A stretch of DNA of 8,936 bases from Candidatus Peregrinibacteria bacterium. Lineage in GTDB: Bacteria > Patescibacteriota > Gracilibacteria > UBA1369. Of the stretch, positions 1-6,355 are shown in pieces. The position numbers and the translations under genes were made by a program. The notes below the pieces were generated by a model. The model searched no databases, was not told the origin of the DNA, and saw nothing but the letters and a program-made list of their open reading frames with translations. Within the stretch, counting starts at the first letter, position 1, and each line of letters opens with the position of its first letter. The DNA lies in assembly GCA_014729615.1 (NCBI GenBank), contig WJJQ01000052.1, positions 1-8,936 on the forward strand. Direction: 5' to 3'.

Positions 1-785
1 GGCATTTGGGTTGTTTCCGGAAGTGATTTCAATGCAAGCATGGTATGGTCCCATACATCACCTTCCGTATGATATTCCATTGGTTGCGCCACTCCTTTCA
101 TTGCTTGAATTTCAGGTAACAAAACTTGCAGTATGCCCAAATCTTCCATGTCCTCAAATGCTTCGCAGGCATTTGGGAGCATTATAATTTTATTGAGTTC
201 ATCTCCTATTCGCTCATTTGCGATATTATCCACCACAAGCGGAGCGTGTTTTTTTAAAGCCTGAAAAGTTTTTGGCTCATACTGAAAGTTAAACTGATTT
301 TTAAATCGTACCGCCCTCAAAATTCTTAAATGATCTTCGAGTATGCGTTTTTCCGCATCGCCAATAAAGCGAATCACTTTTGCGTTAAGGTCTTTTTGTC
401 CCTGTACATAATCGTGAATATGATCATTTGTGGGATCATAAAAAATTCCATTTATAGTAAAATCCCGCCTGTGCGCGTCTTTGTCGGCGCCGGTAAATTC
501 CACGTAATCCGGCCTTCTGCCGTCACTGTAACCGGAGTCGGATCTAAATGTCGCCACTTCAAAAGTGTGTCCGTTTTTTTTGGCCAAAATTACACCGAAT
601 TTTTTTCCCACCGGCATTGTATCGTCAAGAATGTCTTCAATTTGATCGGGCTTCGCGCTCGTTACAATATCAAAATCTTTCGGCTCGATTCCAAGCAACA
701 TGTCACGAACGCATCCCCCTGCCCAGTATGCTTCGTGCCCATGCTTTTTTAATTGTTCGATTATTTCTATGGATGTTGGTTGCAT
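1..785 (-). CDS. CCA tRNA nucleotidyltransferase / poly(A) polymerase family, partial (C-terminus beyond left edge)
   Basis: Class II nucleotidyltransferase that adds or repairs the 3' CCA end of tRNAs in the cytoplasm, or a related poly(A) polymerase. I translated the minus strand by hand from the ATG at 785; 261 codons remain open to the left edge. Visible motifs: the GGCVRD signature (residues 23-28), the metal-binding DFD (37-39), the third carboxylate in the EVATFR strand (E76), RRDFTINGI (106-114), EDHLRILRAVRF (150-161) of the linker, and NERIGDEL (190-197). The segment HTEGDVWDHT (239-248) looks like the start of an HD phosphohydrolase domain, as in many bacterial CCA enzymes. The protein is therefore truncated only by the window. 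Which of CCA, A-adding or poly(A) activity it has cannot be told from this part. The start fits a -10 box placed so that the transcript would begin at the ATG. Gene family sure, exact specificity not. Confidence 0.93.
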   Translation of the reverse strand, partial: MQPTSIEIIEQLKKHGHEAYWAGGCVRDMLLGIEPKDFDIVTSAKPDQIEDILDDTMPVGKKFGVILAKKNGHTFEVATFRSDSGYSDGRRPDYVEFTGADKDAHRRDFTINGIFYDPTNDHIHDYVQGQKDLNAKVIRFIGDAEKRILEDHLRILRAVRFKNQFNFQYEPKTFQALKKHAPLVVDNIANERIGDELNKIIMLPNACEAFEDMEDLGILQVLLPEIQAMKGVAQPMEYHTEGDVWDHTMLALKSLPETTQM

Positions 786-791
786 GTGATG

Positions 792-800
792 ATTATATCA
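792..800 (-). promoter_or_regulatory. Extended -10 promoter of the CCA-transferase gene, probably leaderless
   Basis: On the minus strand, TGATATAAT is a perfect extended -10 element (TGn plus TATAAT; hexamer at 797-792). Counting seven bases from the hexamer end places +1 at 785, the A of the ATG. No good -35 is seen at 15-18 bp upstream, which is usual for extended -10 promoters. Prediction from sequence only. Confidence 0.6.
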
Positions 801-838
801 TATTCTTCGATTCACCATCACTTTTTTATCTTATTATG

Positions 839-867
839 TTGTAAACAATAAAAACTAAGAATAGAAT
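839..867 (+). promoter_or_regulatory. Sigma70-type promoter for proB-tsaD
   Basis: TTGTAA (839-844), a 17-bp spacer and TAGAAT (862-867) match the vegetative consensus at 4/6 and 5/6 positions with ideal spacing. The predicted start is near 874, giving a leader of about 16 nt before the ATG at 890. It sits in the 104-bp divergent gap opposite the CCA-transferase promoter; the two -10 boxes are about 65 bp apart. Confidence 0.5.
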
Positions 868-889
868 TGGCTCCATAAAAAAATTGCCA

Positions 890-1663
890 ATGAAAAGGAA
901 CACTATAGTTTGTAAAATCGGGACAGCTGTTCTGACCAGAAAAAGCAAAAAAGCCGACAAATTAGATTTGAACGTTTTAAACGATTTAGCTGAAGAAATA
1001 TCAAAAACCATGGAGGATTTCAAAGCAAAAATCGTATTGGTTTCCTCGGGTGCAATAGGCTCGGGGAAAGCTAAAATTCAACTGAATAGCGGACCTGAAA
1101 ATACGGTTGATCAGGCCTATGCCTCTGTCGGTCAATCCGTTTTAATGTCTAAATATCAAGACGCATTTAATGCTGCCGATCCCAAAAGAACAGTAGCTCA
1201 ATTGTTGCTTACATCGGCTGAATTACAAAGAACCAAAGAAGAAAAATACGCGGAAAATCTAATCAATTACTTGCTGGACAATAAAATTGTACCGATTGTG
1301 AACGCTAACGACGCGATTGATTTATCGGAGTTATTAAAATCTGACAATGATAATTTGGCGCAAGAACTAGCTATCCAAATAAGGGCAAATCTTCTTATTC
1401 TGCTGACAAATGTCGAAGGGTTTTATGAGGGAGACGATTTAATTTCACAAATCTCTTACACGCAATTGGATGAGGATTACATAAAAAAACATATTAAAAC
1501 AAAAAGTCATTCGGGACGTGGTGGCATGGATTCAAAACTTCTTGCCGCCAGGAAAGCCGCGGAAAAAGGAATTCCGACTTATATTGTGAATGGTAAAGAC
1601 CCCGGAAATTTATCTGCTATAATCAGAGGTGAAGCTATTGGAACCAAAATAACTACAAAGTAA
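890..1663 (+). CDS. proB: Glutamate 5-kinase-like amino acid kinase, without PUA domain
   Basis: Predicted to phosphorylate L-glutamate with ATP to gamma-glutamyl phosphate, the first step of proline synthesis, in the cytoplasm. The 257-residue protein is a single amino acid kinase domain: CKIGTAV phosphate loop (8-14), VSSGAIGSGK (51-60), SVGQ (79-82), QLLLT (104-108), substrate segment NANDAI (138-143) and SDNDNL (151-156), nucleotide segment LLTNVEGFY (171-179), and GGMDSK (211-216) with the late lysine K216. The C-terminal PUA domain of E. coli-type ProB (about 367 aa) is absent, as in some short bacterial versions. I chose the ATG at 890 over an in-frame TTG at 884 because homologues start just before the TxVxKxG strand. 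It is followed by tsaD after 2 nt, so the two are probably co-transcribed. No proA or proC is in the window, so the pathway role is inferred from family only. Confidence 0.85.
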   Translation: MKRNTIVCKIGTAVLTRKSKKADKLDLNVLNDLAEEISKTMEDFKAKIVLVSSGAIGSGKAKIQLNSGPENTVDQAYASVGQSVLMSKYQDAFNAADPKRTVAQLLLTSAELQRTKEEKYAENLINYLLDNKIVPIVNANDAIDLSELLKSDNDNLAQELAIQIRANLLILLTNVEGFYEGDDLISQISYTQLDEDYIKKHIKTKSHSGRGGMDSKLLAARKAAEKGIPTYIVNGKDPGNLSAIIRGEAIGTKITTK

Positions 1664-1665
1664 AA

Positions 1666-2733
1666 ATGAAAATACTTGGAATTGAAACATCGTGTGATGA
1701 GACGGCGGCGGCTGTCGTGGAAAATGGACGAAACGTACTTTCGAACGTTATAGCATCGCAAATTGATTTACATAAAGAAACCGGTGGAGTTGTTCCTGAA
1801 GTGGCCGCGCGTGAGCATGCTATTAGAATAATTCCGGTCGTAGACGAAGCGCTTAAAAAAGCCGGCACAACTTTAGCGGGGATTGACGCAATTGCGGTTA
1901 CCGCGGGTCCGGGACTCGTTAGCTCTTTAATTACGGGCACTACTTCCGCATCGGTTTTGGCAATGTCGTTAAATAAACCTCTGATTCCGGTAAATCACAT
2001 CGCAGGGCATATTTATGCAAACTGGTTGGATTTGCCTGCTGACACAATACAATTTCCCATTGTCATTTTGACCGTATCGGGAGGACACAACGACCTGGTT
2101 TTAATGAAAGAACATGGAAATTTTGAGTTATTGGGCGAAACTTTAGACGACGCGGCCGGCGAAGCTTTTGATAAAGTGGCCAGATTACTTGGATTAGGGT
2201 ATCCCGGAGGACCCCATGTATCCAGAAGAGCAGAGGTTGGTAACCCAAATCGGTTCGATCTTCCCAGAGTTTATTTAGACAAGAAAAGTTTTAACTTCAG
2301 TTTTTCCGGTTTGAAAACCGCAATGTTAAACCTTACAAAAAATGAACATGAGCAAAATGGAACTTTAACTGAAGAATTTGTGGCGGATGCGGCCGCATCT
2401 TTTCAGGAAACAGTGTGTGACATTTTGTCGGACAAATTATTAAAAGCGGCCGAACTGCATAATGCGAAAGAAGTTCATATAGCCGGGGGAGTATCTGCCA
2501 ATAAGAGATTAAGATTCATGATGGAAGAAAAAATAACATCAAAATATTACAAAGATCATAAAAATAAAATCCAAATACTGAAAAACTCACCTGTTTTACG
2601 GTATACGGCAGACATTAAATACTGCACGGATAACGCGGCCATGATTGCCGGCGCCGCTTATTTTCTGAATAAAACCGTCGATAATGAAATGGCGAAAGCT
2701 GATCCGACGCTTACCCTTTATCAAAAGGCCTAG
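1666..2733 (+). CDS. tsaD: tRNA N6-adenosine threonylcarbamoyltransferase TsaD
   Basis: Transfers the threonylcarbamoyl group from TC-AMP to A37 of ANN-decoding tRNAs (t6A), together with TsaB and TsaE, in the cytoplasm. The 355-residue protein has the full Kae1/TsaD signature: GIETSCDETAAAV (5-17), GGVVPEVAAREH (40-51), the metal-binding histidines of HIAGH (H111, H115), VSGGH (137-141), GETLDDAAGEAFDKVARLLGL (157-177, key residues D161, D162, E166), YPGGP (179-183), FSFSGLKTA (211-219), AGGVSANKRLR (273-283) and CTDNAAMI (320-327) with the metal ligand D322. The stretch between the SANKRLR and CTDN motifs is about 15 residues longer than in E. coli TsaD. The ATG lies 2 nt after the proB stop and has no Shine-Dalgarno site, so translation may rely on coupling. 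tsaB and tsaE are not nearby. Confidence 0.97.
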   Translation: MKILGIETSCDETAAAVVENGRNVLSNVIASQIDLHKETGGVVPEVAAREHAIRIIPVVDEALKKAGTTLAGIDAIAVTAGPGLVSSLITGTTSASVLAMSLNKPLIPVNHIAGHIYANWLDLPADTIQFPIVILTVSGGHNDLVLMKEHGNFELLGETLDDAAGEAFDKVARLLGLGYPGGPHVSRRAEVGNPNRFDLPRVYLDKKSFNFSFSGLKTAMLNLTKNEHEQNGTLTEEFVADAAASFQETVCDILSDKLLKAAELHNAKEVHIAGGVSANKRLRFMMEEKITSKYYKDHKNKIQILKNSPVLRYTADIKYCTDNAAMIAGAAYFLNKTVDNEMAKADPTLTLYQKA

Positions 2734-2743
2734 ACTAAAAGTT

Positions 2744-2772
2744 TTGATGTGATAAAATCACTTTGTTATAAA
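2744..2772 (+). promoter_or_regulatory. Promoter of hisS with extended -10 and a spacer palindrome
   Basis: TTGATG (2744-2749), 17 bp, and TATAAA (2767-2772) preceded by TGT give a good sigma70-type promoter with an extended -10. The predicted start is about 2779, leaving a leader of about 10 nt with no ribosome binding site before the ATG at 2789. The 13-bp palindrome GTGATAAAATCAC (2749-2761) lies between the two boxes. It could be an operator, or a weak hairpin ending the tsaD transcript (followed by TTTGTT). Confidence 0.6.
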
Positions 2773-2788
2773 CGTATGCTTTTTTGTT

Positions 2789-4117
2789 ATGAGTGAAGAA
2801 ATACAAAAACCCCCTTATCAAACCGTAAAAGGAGTTCATGACATTTTACCCAAAGATCATGAATATTATACTTTCATAAAAAAAGTTGTCAGGCATAGAT
2901 GCAGACAAGCGGGTTTTCGCAGAATTACGACACCTGTTTTTGAATTTACCGATGTGTTCAAAAGGAGTGTCGGAGACTCCAGCGATATAGTAAACAAAGA
3001 AATGTATACTTTTGAAGACAAAAAAGGCCGCAGTTTAACCTTAAAACCGGAAGGAACGGCGGGGGTTGTGAGATCATATATTCAACATGGAATGAGCAAT
3101 TGGCCGCAACCGGTAGAGCTTTATTATATTGAACCTTTTTTCAGATACGACAAACCTCAAAAGGGCAGATATAGACAATTTCACCAATTCGGATATGAAA
3201 TTATCGGTGAAAGCGACCCCGCATTGGATGCTCAAATAATTTACCTTTCAAACAAAATTTTGGAAGATTTGGGTATTGATCAATTGTTTACTTTGCAAAT
3301 CAACACAATAGGAAGCGCTGAAGACAGAGAAAGATACGCGGCGGCAATTAAGGATTATTATTACGATAAAGAACGTTACCTCGATGAAGATGACAAGCGC
3401 AGGCTGGAAAATAATCCGCTTAGAATTCTTGATTCAAAAAATGAGGACACAATGATATTAAACCAGTCAGCGCCAAAACTAATAGATTATTTAAGTGAAG
3501 AATCAAAACAATATTATCAGGAACTAAAAGAATGCCTGGAAGAGCTGGATATTGAATATCAGGAAAATTCATTGTTGGTTCGAGGTTTAGATTACTATTC
3601 AATGACTGTTTTTGAATTTTGGGACAAAACCGAAGGTGCACAAAACGCGATTGGTGGTGGAGGTCGCTATGACGGTTTGATTGAATTAATGGGTGGACAA
3701 CCGACTCCCGCATGTGGATTTGCGGCCGGAATGGAAAGAATAATTGCGCATATGAAACGGGAAAAAGTTCGTGTGCCTCAAAAAGATGATTTACATGTTT
3801 TTGTTGCTCAACTTGGTGTTGAAGCAAAGAAAAAATGTTTGCCTTTAATTGTGGAATTGCGCGACAAAGGAATTCGAACAATGGGTGCTCTTGGAAAAGG
3901 AGCGATCAAGACTCAGTTGAAACTGGCGGACAAATTTAAAGTTCCCTATACAGTATTAATTGGTTTAACCGAAGTCCGTGAGGGAACGGCCATTATTCGA
4001 GATATGAAAGTAGGAACTCAAAAAACAGTACCATTTGATGAAGTTGCTGAAAACATAATGGAACTGATTGGAGAAGAAAATTTGGACACATATTCACCGG
4101 GTGAATTGGTTTATTAA
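2789..4117 (+). CDS. hisS: Histidyl-tRNA synthetase
   Basis: Class II aminoacyl-tRNA synthetase that charges tRNA-His with histidine using ATP, in the cytoplasm. At 442 residues it is of usual bacterial length. Seen in order: KGVHDILP (14-21), motif 1 region TPVFEFTDVFKRSVGDSSD (48-66), LKPEGTAG (85-92), motif 2 FFRYDKPQKGRYRQFHQFG (117-135), the histidine-specific LVRGLDYYS (263-271) with the catalytic-site arginine R265, AIGGGGRYDGLIE (287-299), and motif 3 GFAAGMERI (310-318). A C-terminal anticodon-binding domain spans about 334-430, and the last residues (NLDTYSPGELVY) form a short extra tail. Motif 2 has YDKPQ where most bacteria have HERPQ. The gene has its own promoter and no Shine-Dalgarno site; the trx-like gene follows after 3 nt and may be read from the same transcript. 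Confidence 0.98.
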   Translation: MSEEIQKPPYQTVKGVHDILPKDHEYYTFIKKVVRHRCRQAGFRRITTPVFEFTDVFKRSVGDSSDIVNKEMYTFEDKKGRSLTLKPEGTAGVVRSYIQHGMSNWPQPVELYYIEPFFRYDKPQKGRYRQFHQFGYEIIGESDPALDAQIIYLSNKILEDLGIDQLFTLQINTIGSAEDRERYAAAIKDYYYDKERYLDEDDKRRLENNPLRILDSKNEDTMILNQSAPKLIDYLSEESKQYYQELKECLEELDIEYQENSLLVRGLDYYSMTVFEFWDKTEGAQNAIGGGGRYDGLIELMGGQPTPACGFAAGMERIIAHMKREKVRVPQKDDLHVFVAQLGVEAKKKCLPLIVELRDKGIRTMGALGKGAIKTQLKLADKFKVPYTVLIGLTEVREGTAIIRDMKVGTQKTVPFDEVAENIMELIGEENLDTYSPGELVY

Positions 4118-4120
4118 AAT

Positions 4121-4465
4121 ATGGCAAAAAAAATATTTTATATTTTGGCGGGACTAGCATTATTAATGACTTTGGCGTTTGTAATTTTAAATAAACCGGC
4201 AATATCATTCGGCCAATGCTTAACTGCAAATGGATTTACAATGTATGGAACGGACACTTGCTCATCTTGCAAACAACAGAAGCAATTATTGGGTGAAGAC
4301 TTTGAACAAGTGCATTATGTTAATTGTTTTTTTAGTCTTGATTCGTGCAGAAAAAAAGAAATAAAGGCGTATCCAACCTGGGAAAAAAATGGTAAGCTCG
4401 TTGTTGGAATTCAAACTCCGACAGAACTTGCAGAATTATCAGGTTGTAAAATAAAAAATTCATGA
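4121..4465 (+). CDS. Membrane-anchored thioredoxin-like protein, VKOR-associated type
   Basis: Small (114 aa) predicted thiol-disulfide protein held on the outer face of the membrane by one N-terminal helix (about residues 5-23). The soluble part matches the thioredoxin-like domain often fused to or paired with VKOR: MYGTDTCSSCKQQK (41-54) with the redox pair C47/C50, HYVNC (65-69), C76, the cis-proline loop YPTW (84-87), and the closing LAELSGC (103-109). Four further cysteines (C33, C69, C76, C109) could form a second disulfide or relay. No VKOR membrane domain is fused or adjacent, so its electron donor is unknown. The gene follows hisS after 3 nt and overlaps the next start in ATGA, which suggests coupled translation. 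It ends in TGA, showing TGA is a stop here. Fold and location confident; oxidase, isomerase or reductase role undecided. Confidence 0.8.
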   Translation: MAKKIFYILAGLALLMTLAFVILNKPAISFGQCLTANGFTMYGTDTCSSCKQQKQLLGEDFEQVHYVNCFFSLDSCRKKEIKAYPTWEKNGKLVVGIQTPTELAELSGCKIKNS

Positions 4466-5799
4466 AAAATATAATATCACTAATATTTTTTTGCTTAATA
4501 AGTACCCCGTTGGCAATTGCTATCGACTTTGATGATGTAGGCTCTGCTCACAAAAATTTTGCAGCCATAAATTATTTATTTGATCGAGGCATAGTTGCCG
4601 GTTATCCGGATGGAAGTTTTAAACCGGAAGATACTATAAACAGAGTAGAGGCTTTAAAAATGGTTACGCTGGCGGCCGATTATAATGAAAATGAATTGGC
4701 GGAAATTGATTTCCCAGATGTAAACACTGATGACTGGTATTATGATTATGTTGCGAATGGTGTTTTCAAAAATATAGTAGAAGGGTATCCCGATGGAAAG
4801 TTCAGACCGGACAATAACATTAATGTTGCTGAAAGTTTAAAAATTGTATTGATGGCTTTTAGAACAAATGATCTCTCTGAACCTGACAATGATCCCTTTA
4901 TTGATGTGACAAAAGATGAGTGGTATGCAAAATACGCTTTTTACGCGAAAGAAAAAAACCTGATTGAACCTTATGGTAACGGCACTCTGAATGCGGGTCG
5001 CGACATTTCGCGTGGTGATTTCGCCGAGCTTTTATATAGATTGGTTTTTACAAAGGACAATGACCTCGATGTTTTTCCTTTAAGTCAAAACTGGCCGAAA
5101 ATACAAAACGGTGCGCAGGAATATGAAATAAAATATCCGTCGGAGTGGAATTTTATATCGGCCAATGATCAAAGTATTTTTTGGAAACAGGACTCTGAAA
5201 ACGATCAACTGAGCTGGATCAGGCTTTATCCGGAAAGTTCTACGGTGGTTGTGGCGGTTGATGATAATGAAGAAAATTATTCATTGGATCAATACATATC
5301 GCGGTTGAACTACGCGGGTGATCCTGAAATAGATAAACGGCAGTTGAATAATTTACCTTTTGCAAGCATACATATTCCGGGCAGTTTGGTCACCGATTAC
5401 TATTTCGAAATGCCAGATCGTGATATTTTGGTTATTTACTCACAAATTGGGGACGGTGATAATAAAGAATTTCTGTCTGAACAAATAAGGTATTTGGTGG
5501 GGAGTGTAAGACCCTATGACGGACCTTCAAATTTTGATGTAACAACCACGACAGATTCATCAAGTATGAGCAGAGACGAATTGCTTTCAGAAGTTAGAAA
5601 ATTAATACTGGTGGAAAATTCGGGCGAAAATGCTTTAAATATGTTTTCAGACTTATTAATAATTGAAACTGATTCAATCGGCATAGGTACGGGACCCATT
5701 GACTATTATTACAGCGATGAATTCGACGTTACTCTGAAATATGAAAGAGACACAAAAACACTTTTGGCTTTGAGCGAATCTAAGAGTACTGCATTTTAA
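4462..5799 (+). CDS. Secreted S-layer homology (SLH) domain protein
   Basis: Predicted exported surface protein of 445 residues. A Sec signal peptide occupies 1-20 (hydrophobic core, AIA at 18-20 before IDFDDV). Three SLH repeats follow at about 22-72, 84-133 and 146-197. Repeats 1 and 2 share the GYPDGSFKP / GYPDGKFRP and IN-VE-LK pattern, while repeat 3 is degenerate (EPYGNGTLN). SLH domains bind cell-wall polymers or glycans, so this region is likely the anchor. A beta-rich domain at about 215-350 begins with EIKYPSEWNF, loosely like PsbP/Mog1-type folds. After a Thr/Ser linker (361-370) comes a C-terminal module (about 371-445) with IGTGPIDYYYS and VTLKYER and a TAF end. The mature protein has no cysteine, so it is not an obvious substrate of the upstream thioredoxin-like protein. 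The start lies in the ATGA overlap. Its precise role (S-layer, adhesin, receptor) is unknown. Confidence 0.85.
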   Translation: MKNIISLIFFCLISTPLAIAIDFDDVGSAHKNFAAINYLFDRGIVAGYPDGSFKPEDTINRVEALKMVTLAADYNENELAEIDFPDVNTDDWYYDYVANGVFKNIVEGYPDGKFRPDNNINVAESLKIVLMAFRTNDLSEPDNDPFIDVTKDEWYAKYAFYAKEKNLIEPYGNGTLNAGRDISRGDFAELLYRLVFTKDNDLDVFPLSQNWPKIQNGAQEYEIKYPSEWNFISANDQSIFWKQDSENDQLSWIRLYPESSTVVVAVDDNEENYSLDQYISRLNYAGDPEIDKRQLNNLPFASIHIPGSLVTDYYFEMPDRDILVIYSQIGDGDNKEFLSEQIRYLVGSVRPYDGPSNFDVTTTTDSSSMSRDELLSEVRKLILVENSGENALNMFSDLLIIETDSIGIGTGPIDYYYSDEFDVTLKYERDTKTLLALSESKSTAF

Positions 5800-5860
5800 T
5801 TATGCTTTATTTTAATGGAATTAAAGTATAAAATATCTTTAAGTTAAAAACCCTATATTT

Positions 5861-5866
5861 TATAAA
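5861..5866 (+). promoter_or_regulatory. Possible -10 box for the lipoprotein pair
   Basis: TATAAA at 5861-5866 lies in the 77-bp gap after the SLH gene. Its start point would fall near 5873, 4 nt before the ATG at 5877. The sequence at the -35 position (TTTAAG, 5838-5843) is poor. The whole gap is strongly AT-rich, so chance TATA-like boxes are expected. The same gap holds an AT-only inverted repeat (TTTAAT-GGA-ATTAAA, 5811-5825) that is too weak to call a terminator. Confidence 0.3.
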
Positions 5867-5876
5867 CAAATACAAT

Positions 5877-6095
5877 ATGTTAAAAAAATTAACAGCGATT
5901 TCACTGGTAACAATTGCATTAATTGCTTTTGCCGGTTGTCAGCAAATTACACCTGATTCTGACATTAATGAAGTCGATACTAATTTGGAAACAAATTCTT
6001 CAGCTACAACTACTGCTGTTCTTGAAATAAAGGAAGGTGATTTGGGTGTACCCAACACTGCAAGTGCTTCAGGATCATTAACTATTTCTGAATAA
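5877..6095 (+). CDS. Small predicted lipoprotein (hypothetical)
   Basis: A 72-residue hypothetical protein. Residues 1-20 form a lipoprotein signal peptide: positive start (LKKL), hydrophobic stretch, and lipobox FAGC with the predicted lipidated cysteine C21. The mature part is only 52 residues, rich in Ser, Thr, Asn and Asp, acidic, with no further cysteine and no known domain. It is probably a short flexible tether on the outer face of the membrane. Its reading frame is supported by the clean signal peptide and by a second lipoprotein gene starting 1 nt after its stop. I do not recognise the family. It follows the SLH gene after 77 bp and may have its own promoter. Confidence 0.72.
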   Translation: MLKKLTAISLVTIALIAFAGCQQITPDSDINEVDTNLETNSSATTTAVLEIKEGDLGVPNTASASGSLTISE

Positions 6096-6096
6096 T

Positions 6097-6345
6097 ATGA
6101 AAAAAACCATAATTTCAACATTATTAATAATTTCCATTTTGGCAGCAGCAGGTTGTCAAAAAAAAGAAGAGGTTGTGGTTGAGGAACCGCTAATTCCGGC
6201 AGTACCTGAAATAAAAGGGCCGGATGGACCACCGGATGTTAAGGGGCCAAGTGCTCCTCCACCCACAAGATTGCCGGAAGCGGTAACTGAAACTGAAGAA
6301 ATAGAATACACATTGCCGGAAATAGATTTGGAAGTTGTAAACTAA
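6097..6345 (+). CDS. Small proline-rich predicted lipoprotein (hypothetical)
   Basis: An 82-residue hypothetical protein with a lipoprotein signal peptide (KK start, hydrophobic 5-15, lipobox AAGC, predicted lipidated C20). The mature 63 residues are rich in Pro and Glu: EEVVVEEPLIPAVPE, KGPDGPPDVKGPSAPPPTR, then an acidic end. A likely extended, unfolded chain projecting from the membrane. It holds one PPP run (codons CCT CCA CCC), a classic ribosome-stalling motif, and lies 10 nt upstream of yebC. It begins 1 nt after the preceding lipoprotein stop, so the two are probably translated together. The two share the short signal-peptide pattern ending AGCQ but no clear similarity in the mature part. 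Function unknown. Confidence 0.72.
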   Translation: MKKTIISTLLIISILAAAGCQKKEEVVVEEPLIPAVPEIKGPDGPPDVKGPSAPPPTRLPEAVTETEEIEYTLPEIDLEVVN

Positions 6346-6355
6346 GAGATTATTT

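Noticed and set aside
330..844. Plus-strand open frames (330-752 and 548-844)
   Set aside because: They lie antisense to the clear CCA-transferase reading frame, which has strong family motifs throughout; the plus-strand translations show no domain.
884..889. TTG at 884 as the proB start
   Set aside because: It adds only two residues; the ATG at 890 gives the expected short lead before the first conserved strand.
3420..4229. Minus-strand frames inside hisS and the trx-like gene (3420-3881, 3993-4229)
   Set aside because: Antisense shadows of well-supported genes; no motifs, signal peptides or start context.
4463..4465. TGA read as glycine (code 25)
   Set aside because: TGA ends the thioredoxin-like protein right after its conserved LAELSGC end, and no full-length gene here contains an in-frame TGA.
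5800..5876. Intrinsic terminator after the SLH gene (TTTAAT-GGA-ATTAAA)
   Set aside because: The stem is entirely A/T and no T-run follows, so it would be unstable; expected by chance in this AT-rich gap.
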